DNA of 7,287 bases from an uncultured Simplicispira sp. (GCA_903882725.1 CAIRYF010000319.1:1-7287), one strand, 5' to 3'; positions 1 through 7,287 are shown, counted from the first letter of the stretch. Numbers and translations are program-made. The notes: a model not told the origin generated them from the letters alone.

Positions 1-281
1 AGATACTTTTCCCACGCCCATTTGTATTTGAACGGCACCAGCTGGTTGACGTCGGTCTGGCCGTTGATGATTCGCTTGTCAGCGGCATTGACTCGGTGCT
101 GCTGTGGCGCTACAAAAACAGGAGCTACAACCGCAGAAGGCACCGGGGCTGGGGCCGTAAATATAGGCAAAGTGGTGAACTGGATCGGCGCGGGCGACTG
201 AGCCGTCGGGCGCTGGGGTGCGGGGCCGCTGTCGAAGGTGGTTGGCAAGGAGGTAGTGACTTCTTCGTCCCAATTCAGCAT
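1..281 (-). CDS. nrdB: Ribonucleoside-diphosphate reductase subunit beta, N-terminal part (runs off left edge)
   Basis: This is the start of the small (R2) subunit of class Ia ribonucleotide reductase, which houses the di-iron/tyrosyl radical cofactor that starts catalysis in NrdA. An open frame from ATG at 281 runs off the left edge after about 93 codons. It begins MLNWDEE, continues through an Ala/Pro/Thr-rich variable leader, and reaches the motif [20 protein letters not shown] followed by [11 protein letters not shown] recognise that motif as the conserved N-terminal segment of betaproteobacterial NrdB. The iron ligands and radical tyrosine lie beyond the edge and cannot be checked. A weak purine-rich site (CTGGAAAA) precedes the ATG. 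The gene lies 142 bases downstream of the nrdA C-terminal half on the same strand, as expected for an nrdAB operon. Confidence 0.88.
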   Translation of the reverse strand, partial: MLNWDEEVTTSLPTTFDSGPAPQRPTAQSPAPIQFTTLPIFTAPAPVPSAVVAPVFVAPQQHRVNAADKRIINGQTDVNQLVPFKYKWAWEKY

Positions 282-423
282 AGATTTTCCAGTGCTCTGA
301 TTATGAAAGCAGCGCCGCAAAATGCAAAGCGCTAATGCACGCTGCGGCGCTTATCTGTTGTTAGTGGACACAGGCCGCGCCCCCACCGCACAGGGGGCGG
401 GCGCAGGGCGGCGGGGCAGAGGT
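282..423 (-). promoter_or_regulatory. nrdA-nrdB intergenic region with two inverted repeats
   Basis: This non-coding gap holds two potential RNA hairpins. One pairs 378-384 with 393-399 (7 perfect G/C pairs, 8-nt loop). The other pairs 311-319 with 343-351 (9 perfect pairs, AGCGCCGCA type, 23-nt loop). Neither is followed by a T tract on the minus strand, so neither looks like an intrinsic terminator. They could affect mRNA processing or the relative expression of nrdA and nrdB. A weak promoter-like pair for nrdB is also present: CATAAT at 305-300, with TTGCAT 16 bases upstream. It is not strong enough to assert. Confidence 0.4.
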
Positions 424-2144
<1,721 letters not shown>

Positions 2145-2148
<4 letters not shown>

Positions 2149-4439
2149 CGCTTGGCGCCCAGCCGCTCGGCCAGAGGGGCAATGGCGGGGATGCGCAAAT
2201 CAATGCTGGTGCCGGTGTGGTTGAACGCCACGACAGAGCCATCCGAACGCTGGCCCGTGTGCTGGTGCTGGCGGGTGCGTTTTTGGCCAGCGACCGGCAC
2301 GCCCAGACGCAGCATCTGGTAGCGCACGCCGTGGGCCAAGGCCTCGGAGCTGGAGGTAAATGTCAGCTCCTTGCCGTGCGAGACGCAGCCGTCGGTTTCC
2401 AGCAGACCTTGCAGCATGGCCAGCATCTGCTGGCGCGGCAAATGGCTCAGGCGCGGGGCGATGCGCTTTTGGTGGGCATCGTCGTACAAGTCGTCGTAGC
2501 CCAGCGCCAGCGTGGGCGCGTCGGCGCTGCTGATGCGGCCCGTGGTGCCGTCGCGCAGCGCGCCGCGACCCGATGCCCAGTGGATTTGCACGTAAGTCGT
2601 GCCCCGGCCCGTTTCCCAGCTGTGGATGCTGCGCTGTTGCAAATAGCTGCGCACAAACTCCAGATGCACATCCGATTGCGGGTTGCCCGATACCCCCCAC
2701 TGCATACCGTTTTTGGACAGATGGCCATCGCCCAGCAAGATGCCGTACAGGCGTGCGTCGTCCTCAGTAAAGCCCACCACCGGCACCACTTCGCTCGGGA
2801 TGGCAAAGCCGATGTAGTCGCCCGCTTGCAGGTGACCGGACTCGACCCACTGCGGTGCCACCTTGCCTTTGTCCAGCCAAGCGTCGGTGCGGGCGTTGGC
2901 CTGCCCCAGCGGCACCCCCTGAAGAGCCCAGAACGGGTGGGCATCGGTGACTTCCAGCGGCTCTAGGCTGTGCTTGACGTCCAGGGCCACCATGGCTTCG
3001 TGCTGGTTGTACACCATGCGTTCGGTCACGGTGCGGTACTGGCCGCTGTGGCCCAGCACCAAATCGCCCGGGCGGATGTCGCGGATGGGGCGCACGCCTT
3101 GCGAGGTGTATACGCCCGTGTCAGGGGCAAAGCATTGGTTTACCGCTACAGCAGTGTCGTTGACCACTTTCAGAAACGGCACCACGCCTTGCGATTCGCC
3201 ATTGGTGCCTTTGATGTGGGCGCCCAAGGCGCGCACGCGCGTCCAGTCGTTGCCCAGGCCACCGGCAAATTTGGACAGCAGCGCGTTTTCTTTGATGGCG
3301 TCGTAAATGCCGCCCAAGTCGTCGGGCACGGTGGTCAGGTAGCAAGACGACAGCTGCGAGCGCAGCGTGCCGCTGTTGAACAGCGTGGGCGTGCTGGACA
3401 TGAAGTTAAACGACGACAGCACTTCATAAAACTCAATCGCCCGCGCTTCGCGGTCGGCTTCTTTCAGCGCCAGGCCCATGGCGACGCGCATAAAAAAGGC
3501 TTGCGGCAGTTCGATGCGGGTTTTTTGGACGTGCAAAAAATAGCGGTCAAACAGCGTTTGCAGGCCCAAGTAGTCAAATTGCAAGTCGCGCGACGGCTGC
3601 AGCGCAGCGGCCAAGCGCGGCAAGTCGTAAGTCAGCAGCTGTGGGTCCAGCAGCTCGGCGTTCACGCCTTTGGCAATAAACGTGGGGAAGTAACTGGCGT
3701 ATTCGGTGACCAATTCGGCCTGTGTCACGTCTTTGCCCAGCACCTCTTTGGCGATGGTGTGCAGCAGCAGGCGCGCGGTGGCATAGGTGTAGTCCGGGTC
3801 TTTTTCGATCAGCGTGCGTGCGGCCAGGATGGCGGCTTTGTAGACCTCATCGACCGGTACGCCGTCGTACAGGTTGCGCAGGGTTTCGCTCAAAATCGGC
3901 GCGGCGTGGACGTCTGTGCCCAGGCCCGAGCAGGCGTCGGCAATCAGCGCTTGCAGGCGTTCGATGTTGAGCGGGTAGCGCTGGTCGCCATCGACCACGT
4001 GCAGCACCGGGTGCGCGGGCGCGGCAGCGGCTTGCTGGCGGGCGCGCTCTTGCGCGTGGCGCTCGCGGTACAGCACATAGGCGCGCGCCACTTCGTGATG
4101 GCCGCTGCGCATCAGGCCGAGTTCAACCTGGTCTTGCACGTCTTCAATATGAAAGGTGCCGCCGCCGGGGCGCGAGCGCGTCAGGGCGCGCACCACGGTG
4201 TCGGTCAGCGTCTCGACCGCTTCGCGCACGCTGGCCGAGGCCGCGCCTTGCGTGCCGTGTACGCCCAAAAAGGCTTTCGTCAGCGCGATGGCGATTTTTT
4301 GCGGCTCAAACGGCATCACCGCACCGTTGCGGCGCAGGATTTGGTAGTCGGGCAGAGCGGCATCGCCGCCGCCGCCGCCTTGCGGGGCATTCGGGGCAAT
4401 GGCTAGGGGCGTAGAAAGGGCGTTCAGGGCTGACTGCAT
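2145..4439 (-). CDS. nrdA: Ribonucleotide reductase alpha subunit, N-terminal half fused to intein N-fragment with homing endonuclease
   Basis: The protein has 764 residues from ATG 4439. A TTG 19 codons upstream also keeps the frame open, but it lies in the T tract of the leader hairpin and is unlikely. Residues about 32-135 form an ATP-cone ([18 protein letters not shown], then [10 protein letters not shown]), the allosteric dATP/ATP site. Residues about 150-435 are the NrdA N-terminal and barrel start, including C366 in [10 protein letters not shown], equivalent to E. coli Cys225. The extein stops at AVAVNQ (435). Cys436 opens an intein that fills the rest to residue 764. The catalytic cysteine C439-equivalent and the C-terminal tail are encoded by the next gene, so function needs trans-splicing or at least association of the halves. 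A short Gly5 run near residue 21 comes from five GGC codons. The gene is preceded by NrdR boxes and a terminator-like leader hairpin. Confidence 0.92.
2148..3134 (-). other. N-terminal intein fragment (IntN) with LAGLIDADG homing endonuclease
   Basis: Residues 436-764 of the N-terminal half make up this fragment. Block A starts at Cys436 ([10 protein letters not shown], then GDLVLG). Block B is EVTDAHPF with Thr498 and His501, the residues that assist the first acyl shift. A LAGLIDADG endonuclease follows: motif one is [11 protein letters not shown] (catalytic Asp571) and motif two is [11 protein letters not shown] (Asp683). Both acidic residues are present and the domain is uninterrupted, so a nuclease able to cut intein-free nrdA alleles is plausible. 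The fragment ends LGAKR followed by TGA, just before block F. Most described natural split inteins have lost their endonuclease or carry it as a separate gene, so this arrangement is unusual. Confidence 0.9.
4365..4379. repeat. (GCC)5 trinucleotide repeat in nrdA start region
   Basis: Five GCC units on the plus strand encode a Gly5 run in the variable N-terminus of NrdA, ahead of the ATP-cone. It is a possible slippage site, but length changes here would stay in frame. Confidence 0.7.
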
Positions 4440-4494
4440 GGCGTTTTCGTTGAAGGGCAAGAAAGAGAGGGCGGTGGCCGCGCGGGGCCGCGTC

Positions 4495-4535
4495 AAAAGA
4501 AAACGTGTGGTATGACTTTGGATTCATACCACACG
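4495..4535 (-). terminator. Terminator-like hairpin in the nrdA leader (possible attenuator)
   Basis: A perfect 12-bp inverted repeat (4524-4535 with 4504-4515, CGTGTGGTATGA type, 8-nt loop) is followed on the minus strand by TTTTCTTTT (4503-4495). This is the form of an intrinsic terminator. It lies downstream of the predicted nrdA promoter and 56 bases before the nrdA ATG, so it would control read-through into nrdA rather than end an unrelated transcript. It could also stop read-through from ampD. Its outermost bases overlap the proximal NrdR box. Confidence 0.65.
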
Positions 4536-4548
4536 CTAAATGTAGGTG
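4533..4548 (-). promoter_or_regulatory. NrdR box, proximal (weaker copy)
   Basis: The plus-strand sequence acgCTAAATGTAGgtg has the palindromic core CTA-4-TAG of the NrdR consensus (about ACACWATATATWGTGT), but weak flanks. Its core lies exactly 31 bp, three helical turns, from the core of the stronger box at 4564-4579, leaving 15 bp between the boxes. That is the spacing known for cooperative NrdR pairs. It covers the predicted transcription start. Confidence 0.65.
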
Positions 4549-4553
4549 TTTTT

Positions 4554-4562
4554 TATATAGCA
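4554..4562 (-). promoter_or_regulatory. Predicted nrdA promoter, extended -10 element
   Basis: On the minus strand, TGCTATATA (4562-4554) matches an extended -10 element, TGN followed by TATATA. No good -35 is visible (ACTACA at 17-bp spacing), which the extended -10 may compensate. It sits between the two NrdR boxes, so a bound NrdR tetramer pair would block RNA polymerase. Transcription would start near 4547-4545, giving a leader of roughly 105 bases that includes the hairpin at 4504-4535. Confidence 0.55.
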
Positions 4563-4563
4563 A

Positions 4564-4579
4564 ACACTACTGGTAGTGT
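4564..4579 (-). promoter_or_regulatory. NrdR box, distal (strong copy)
   Basis: ACACTACTGGTAGTGT is a 16-bp palindrome apart from its two central bases and fits the NrdR box consensus closely. NrdR is the nucleotide-sensing repressor of ribonucleotide reductase operons. Together with the weaker box 31 bp away it predicts repression of nrdAB when dATP is plentiful. Confidence 0.8.
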
Positions 4580-4648
4580 AGTGCAGCAACCTGCCGCCTT
4601 TTTTCTAGCACTCCCATATTCCTTGCAACTTAACCCAGAATTTATAGT

Positions 4649-4665
4649 AAAAATGGCCTATGGCC
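4649..4665 (-). terminator. Weak terminator-like hairpin downstream of ampD
   Basis: On the minus strand GGCC-ATA-GGCC is followed by ATTTTTA, about 40 bases after the ampD stop. The stem has only four pairs, so termination would be inefficient. It forms part of the larger repeat-like element at 4649-4706. Confidence 0.3.
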
Positions 4666-4706
4666 CAATAGATATAAGCGGTTACAGCTATTATTTTAGT
4701 AGCATT
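4649..4706. repeat. Probable dispersed Comamonadaceae intergenic repeat (degenerate copy)
   Basis: The stretch reads approximately AAATGGCC-N-AAGCGGTTACAGCTATTA-N-AGTAGCA on the plus strand. From memory it resembles a family of intergenic repeats common in Acidovorax and relatives, of the form AAATGGCCT...AAGCGCTAGCAGCTAT...ATAGTAGCA. It abuts the ampD stop codon and contains GCTA/TAGC (4687-4690 with 4700-4703) and GGCC/GGCC inverted repeats. The assignment rests on recall rather than a search. Confidence 0.45.
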
Positions 4707-5310
4707 AAAGTGCTGCTGCCGGAAAGCGCTCGGCTGCCCACTGCAGCCGCTGCTGCAGCCCCGGCCAGTCAAAACCAGCGCCGGGGTCGGCCTTGCGCCC
4801 GGGGGCAATATGCTCGTGGCCAGCAACGTGTTGTATTGGGTAGCGCGCTGCCAAGTCGTGGCACAAAGATGCCAAAGTGGCGTATTGCGCCAACTCAAAG
4901 TGCTGGCCTTCTAGACCTTCAAGTTCGATGCCAATCGAGTCGTCATTGCACTGGTGGCGGCCTCGGTAGCACGAAACGCCAGCGTGCCAAGCACGCTGCT
5001 CACAATCGACAAACTGCCACAGCGCGCCGCTGCGGGTAATAAAGAAATGCGCCGATACCGCTAGGCCGCGAATACGCTGAAAGTACGGGTGGGCATCCCA
5101 GTCCAAGCGGTTGGCAAACAGTGCTTGCACGTAGCCGCCGCCGTATTCGCCCGGCGGCAGGCTGATCGAGTGCAGCACCAGCAAGTCCAGCACCACACCT
5201 GCTGGGCGAGGGCCAAAGTTGGGTGAGGGCTGGCGCACGGCGCTGCGGTGCCAGCCGCCATCCCAAGCGTTGACGGACAGCGCTGGCGTTTCAGTGCTCG
5301 GTGTCGGCAT
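4705..5310 (-). CDS. ampD: 1,6-anhydro-N-acetylmuramyl-L-alanine amidase AmpD
   Basis: This cytosolic zinc amidase removes the peptide from 1,6-anhydro-muropeptides during cell-wall recycling. In bacteria with AmpR it thereby keeps beta-lactamase induction low. The 201-residue protein from ATG 5310 is an amidase_2 domain. Zinc ligands are H47 (LVLHSISLPPG), H165 and D175 (GHEHIAPGRKADPG), with catalytic E129 (SIGIELEG) and K173. Their spacing matches Citrobacter AmpD (His34, Glu116, His154, Lys162, Asp164). No signal peptide is present, which separates it from exported amidases such as AmiD or AmpDh. A TTG nine codons upstream is possible, but ATG 5310 is preferred. The start overlaps the 3' end of pilR by 20 bases, so the two are cotranscribed and probably translationally coupled. 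No ampE is visible downstream. Confidence 0.93.
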   Translation of the reverse strand: MPTPSTETPALSVNAWDGGWHRSAVRQPSPNFGPRPAGVVLDLLVLHSISLPPGEYGGGYVQALFANRLDWDAHPYFQRIRGLAVSAHFFITRSGALWQFVDCEQRAWHAGVSCYRGRHQCNDDSIGIELEGLEGQHFELAQYATLASLCHDLAARYPIQHVAGHEHIAPGRKADPGAGFDWPGLQQRLQWAAERFPAAAL

Positions 5311-6820
5311 GGGGGTCGGTGTCTTGTGGCACGGCAATGTTCAGGCGTGCAATGCGATAGCGGATTTGGCGCAGACTGATACCCAAGCGAACGGCAGTAG
5401 CGGTGCGGTTAAAGCCGCTGGCGTGCAGGGCGCGCACCAAAATGTCGCGCTCTTGTTGGTCCAGCCAAGCCTGCAGATCGTGAGGCAGATCGTGCGGTAG
5501 GTCGGCATCGGTCAGGGGTTGTCTGGGCGATGCGGGGGCGCTAGTTGTTGTCAGGACTCTAGGGACTGAGGACGCAGCAGATGAACCCTGCGCTGACGTT
5601 GTGGATTCGATGTGCAGCGTTTCGCCGTCGCTCAAGGCCACAGCGCGGTGCAGCAGGTTTTCTAGCTCGCGGACATTGCCCTTGAGCGGATGGGCGGCAA
5701 TAGCTGCCAGCGCTGCGGGCGTCAGTGCAGGCGTCAATGCTGGCGTTGTCAGCCCTGATTCGTGGGCAATGCGCTCTAGCAGGGCGGCGCACAGCGCAGG
5801 CAGGTCTTCACGGCGCTCGCGCAGCGGTGGAATGTCAATTTCAATGACATTGAGGCGGTAGTACAGGTCTTGTCGAAAGCGCCCGCTCTGCACCTCTTGG
5901 GCCAAATCATGGTGCGTGGCGCTGATGATGCGCACATCGACGTTTTCTTCTTGCGTCGAGCCAATGGGGCGCACGCTGCGCTCTTGGATGGCGCGCAGCA
6001 GCTTGGTTTGCATTGCCAGCGGCAGGTCGCCGATTTCATCCAAAAACAAGGTGCCGCCCTGCGCGGCTTGAAAGTAGCCGGGCCGGTCTTGCGTGGCACC
6101 GGTGTAGGAGCCTTTGCGCGCGCCAAAGAATTCGGCCTCTAACAAGTTCTCGGGAATGGCACCGCAGTTGACGGCTATCAACGGGCCAGCGGCGCGCTGG
6201 CTGCTAGCGTGTAGCGCTTGTGCCACCAGCTCTTTGCCAGTGCCTGACTCACCGCACACCAACACCGGTGCCATGCTATGGGCAATTTTCAGTATCCGCT
6301 GTTTGACATGGCGCATGGCCTCGGAGGTGCCGACCAAGCGGGCCAGGGCTTCGTTGGCGTTATCGGGGCAGTCGGGTTTGCCGTTGCTGCTGTAGCCACT
6401 GCGTGTTGGCTGGGAGCGTGCGGCGTTGTGGGTCGCCAACATACCGCCGCTGCCTTGCACCGCCGAGGCCACCACCAAACGAAATTGTTTGGGGTCAACC
6501 GGTTTGGTCAGGTAGTCAAAAGCGCCCGAGCGCAAAGCTTCAACAGCATTTTCTGCCGAGCCATAGGCAGTCATGACGACGCAACGCTCGCGCCGCTGCT
6601 GCGTGCGCAGCTCTTGCAGCAGCGCCATACCAAAGCCGTCGGGAAGGCGCATATCGCTGATGACAACATCAAAGCGCTGTGTTTGCAGTTGTTCGCGGGC
6701 CTCTTGCAGCGTGCCGACGGTAGTGACGCGGTAACCTTCGCGCAGCAAGGTCAACTCGTACAGCGTGCGCAGGTCTGGCTCATCATCAACAACCAAAATA
6801 GAGGCGGCAGAGACGTTCAT
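5291..6820 (-). CDS. pilR: Sigma54-dependent response regulator, PilR-type
   Basis: This NtrC-family activator probably answers the membrane kinase PilS and drives sigma54 transcription of type IV pilus genes such as pilA. The 509-residue protein starts at ATG 6820; a TTG one codon upstream is rejected. The receiver domain (about 5-120) has acidic pocket D12-D13, phospho-acceptor D56, T84 and K106. The AAA+ domain (about 160-395) has Walker A GESGTGKE (190-197), a sigma54-contact loop GSYTGA (237-242), and Walker B LFLDEIGDL (D261, E262). A Fis-type helix-turn-helix lies at about 455-492 (RTATAVRLGISLRQIRYRI). Two oddities are Tyr for Phe in the GAFTGA-type loop and KGNVREL in place of the common PGNVREL. 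The PilR name rests on the family plus adjacency to ampD, as in related genomes. Another NtrC-type regulator is possible. The expected pilS lies upstream but appears separated by an insertion. Confidence 0.85.
   Translation of the reverse strand: MNVSAASILVVDDEPDLRTLYELTLLREGYRVTTVGTLQEAREQLQTQRFDVVISDMRLPDGFGMALLQELRTQQRRERCVVMTAYGSAENAVEALRSGAFDYLTKPVDPKQFRLVVASAVQGSGGMLATHNAARSQPTRSGYSSNGKPDCPDNANEALARLVGTSEAMRHVKQRILKIAHSMAPVLVCGESGTGKELVAQALHASSQRAAGPLIAVNCGAIPENLLEAEFFGARKGSYTGATQDRPGYFQAAQGGTLFLDEIGDLPLAMQTKLLRAIQERSVRPIGSTQEENVDVRIISATHHDLAQEVQSGRFRQDLYYRLNVIEIDIPPLRERREDLPALCAALLERIAHESGLTTPALTPALTPAALAAIAAHPLKGNVRELENLLHRAVALSDGETLHIESTTSAQGSSAASSVPRVLTTTSAPASPRQPLTDADLPHDLPHDLQAWLDQQERDILVRALHASGFNRTATAVRLGISLRQIRYRIARLNIAVPQDTDPHADTEH
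5476..5499. repeat. Two 12-base tandem repeats in pilR
   Basis: GATCGTGAGGCA and GATCGTGCGGTA stand in tandem. On the coding strand they give DLPHDLPHDL just before the helix-turn-helix domain. They lie in a variable linker, so copy change would keep the frame. Confidence 0.7.
5715..5750. repeat. Three imperfect 12-base tandem repeats in pilR
   Basis: GCGGGCGTCAGT, GCAGGCGTCAAT and GCTGGCGTTGTC follow each other. They encode TPALTPALTPA in the lid part of the AAA+ domain, shortly before GNVRELEN. The expansion stays in frame and is probably neutral. Confidence 0.65.
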
Positions 6821-6834
6821 CAAAATGGGCGTGA
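6820..6834 (-). other. Possible extreme 3' end of pilS, cut off by an insertion
   Basis: On the minus strand the bases before pilR read TCA CGC CCA TTT TGA (Ser-Arg-Pro-Phe-stop), with the stop overlapping the pilR ATG as TGATG. That coupling would be normal for pilS-pilR. No longer histidine-kinase sequence follows at 6835-7287. I infer that only the last codons of pilS remain here and that the rest lies beyond an inserted element to the right of the window. Confidence 0.3.
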
Positions 6835-6837
6835 AAT

Positions 6838-6855
6838 CCCGCCATTCAGGGCGGG
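6838..6855 (+). repeat. Left-end hairpin of the predicted element
   Basis: CCCGCC-ATTCAG-GGCGGG is a perfect 6-bp G/C stem with a 6-base loop, three bases inside the predicted left boundary. IS200/IS605 TnpA recognises such subterminal hairpins as single strands. It is not followed by a T tract on either strand, so it does not look like a terminator. Confidence 0.55.
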
Positions 6856-6859
6856 GAGG

Positions 6860-7278
6860 TAGAGCGCCAGATGCGCAGCATCCGTTGCTTTGGGCCTTGC
6901 CTTTTCACGTCTTGTGTTGTCGGCCCGGTTAAAAAATAGCCACGACAATGAGCCGCTCTCACGGGTATTGACGCTGGCGACTTGCTTGGAACACCTCATT
7001 TATCTAGTGCGTTGGCAAAGCCTGCCCCAGTTCTTGAGAGTGCCGAGATTACCGCTTAGGGGCACAAGACTTTAAAACGGAGCCGGCTTGGTAGCCTTGG
7101 CCGCCGAGCCCATAGCCTTCGAACCTCTTCGCTTATCATCCGCACCGTAGAAAAAACCTTTTAGGTGCTTTCATTGACTGGCAGCGGGCACCTTCGGTTT
7201 TGTTAAGCAATACCGTCTGATGGAGCCCCCAAAAGAGAAGCTTTCTTGCTCTTATGGGGCGAAAATCAAGTCATTTTC
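6860..7278 (+). ncRNA. Probable HEARO / IscB omega RNA
   Basis: No frame on either strand gives a convincing protein here, yet hairpins follow one another. TGTCG/CGACA flanks 6919-6948. GGCT-TGGT-AGCC lies near 7086-7097. AGGTGC pairs with GCACCT (7163-7168 with 7188-7193). Positions 7195-7202 pair with 7208-7215 (8 pairs, one mismatch). A long interrupted stem spans 7225-7260, closed by GCCCC/GGGGC. GAAAAT pairs with ATTTTC (7261-7266 with 7273-7278). The core around 7010-7065 (GTTGGCAAAGCC, TTCTTGAGAG, CCGAGATTACCGCTTAGGGG) resembles what I recall of IscB omega RNA scaffolds. The guide would come from the flanking bases left of 6835. Exact ends are unknown. A covariance-model search would settle the identity. 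Confidence 0.5.
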
Positions 7279-7287
7279 CCTATCCCC

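Larger units (their letters stand above)
6835..7287 (+). mobile_element. Probable IS200/IS605-type IscB element, left end (runs off right edge)
   Basis: The unit appears to begin directly after GTGA (6831-6834). HEARO/IscB elements are known to sit downstream of ATGA or GTGA. A subterminal GC-rich hairpin (6838-6855) a few bases inside is typical of the left end of IS200/IS605 elements. What follows is non-coding and highly structured, as expected for the guide RNA upstream of iscB. No transposase or nuclease gene is inside the window, so the call depends on what lies past 7287. Alternatives are another structured RNA or an untranslated leader. Confidence 0.5.

Noticed and set aside
2970..4406. 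Long plus-strand open frame of 478 codons opposite the nrdA N-terminal half
   Set aside because: It mirrors the NrdA frame in a GC-rich gene, shows no known motif and has low-complexity Gln/Arg/Val composition. It is a shadow.
4440..4496. Upstream TTG start for the nrdA N-terminal half
   Set aside because: The TTG falls in the T tract of the leader hairpin. The added residues are not typical of NrdA and ATG 4439 gives a normal N-terminus.
5327..5342. TGGCACG-like sigma54 promoter match on the plus strand
   Set aside because: The -12 half is poor (TGTT instead of TTGC), it lies inside pilR coding sequence, and no plus-strand gene follows.
6820..6999. Minus-strand open frame of 59 codons ending in the pilR start
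   Set aside because: It covers the structured, probably non-coding stretch, has no recognisable sequence and is not preceded by a good ribosome site. Only its last codons may derive from pilS.
6860..7278. tmRNA, 6S RNA, RNase P RNA or retron msr-msd as the identity of the structured stretch
   Set aside because: No tag codons or tRNA-like ends, no RNase P core motifs, no 6S closing stem, and no visible reverse transcriptase. The GTGA boundary and left-end hairpin fit an IscB-type element better.
7220..7287. ATG with an open plus-strand frame to the right edge (MEPPKEKLSC...)
   Set aside because: It runs through two predicted hairpins, has no ribosome site and does not resemble an IscB or TnpB start. 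Too short to support.

Overview
The window looks like a chromosomal piece of a GC-rich betaproteobacterium, most likely family Comamonadaceae (Burkholderiales). The protein sequences fit that group, as does the gene order pilR-ampD-nrdA-nrdB. An intergenic stretch downstream of ampD also resembles a dispersed repeat I associate with that family. All recognisable protein genes lie on the minus strand, so transcription runs from right to left.

Right end (6835-7287, plus orientation): no protein gene is visible. The stretch begins just after a GTGA tetranucleotide with a short GC-rich hairpin, then continues as a string of hairpins. I read it as the left end of an IS200/IS605-type IscB transposon with its guide RNA (HEARO/omega RNA), with iscB itself expected beyond the right edge. 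It seems to have landed a few codons before the end of pilS, immediately upstream of pilR.

Centre right (4705-6820): pilR encodes an NtrC-type, sigma54-dependent response regulator of type IV pili. It overlaps ampD, which encodes the cytosolic 1,6-anhydro-muropeptide amidase. Region 4440-4704 is regulatory. It holds the repeat-like sequence with a weak terminator, a pair of NrdR boxes 31 bp apart around an extended -10 promoter, and a perfect 12-bp hairpin followed by a T tract that resembles a transcription attenuator in the nrdA leader.

Left (1-4439): this is the class Ia ribonucleotide reductase operon. NrdA carries an intein with an apparently intact LAGLIDADG homing endonuclease. The reading frame breaks inside the intein between the endonuclease and the C-terminal splicing blocks, so nrdA is two genes overlapping by GTGA. 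The N-terminal half has 435 extein residues plus 329 intein residues. The C-terminal half has 49 intein residues plus 525 extein residues. No intein sequence appears to be missing, so protein trans-splicing could rebuild a NrdA of about 960 residues. The intein is followed by glycine rather than Cys/Ser/Thr, which is chemically unusual. The start of nrdB follows after a 142-base gap and runs off the left edge.

The most notable aspects are the split, endonuclease-containing intein in an essential gene and the probable IscB guide RNA locus. They would be two unrelated nuclease-based selfish elements less than 4 kb apart.
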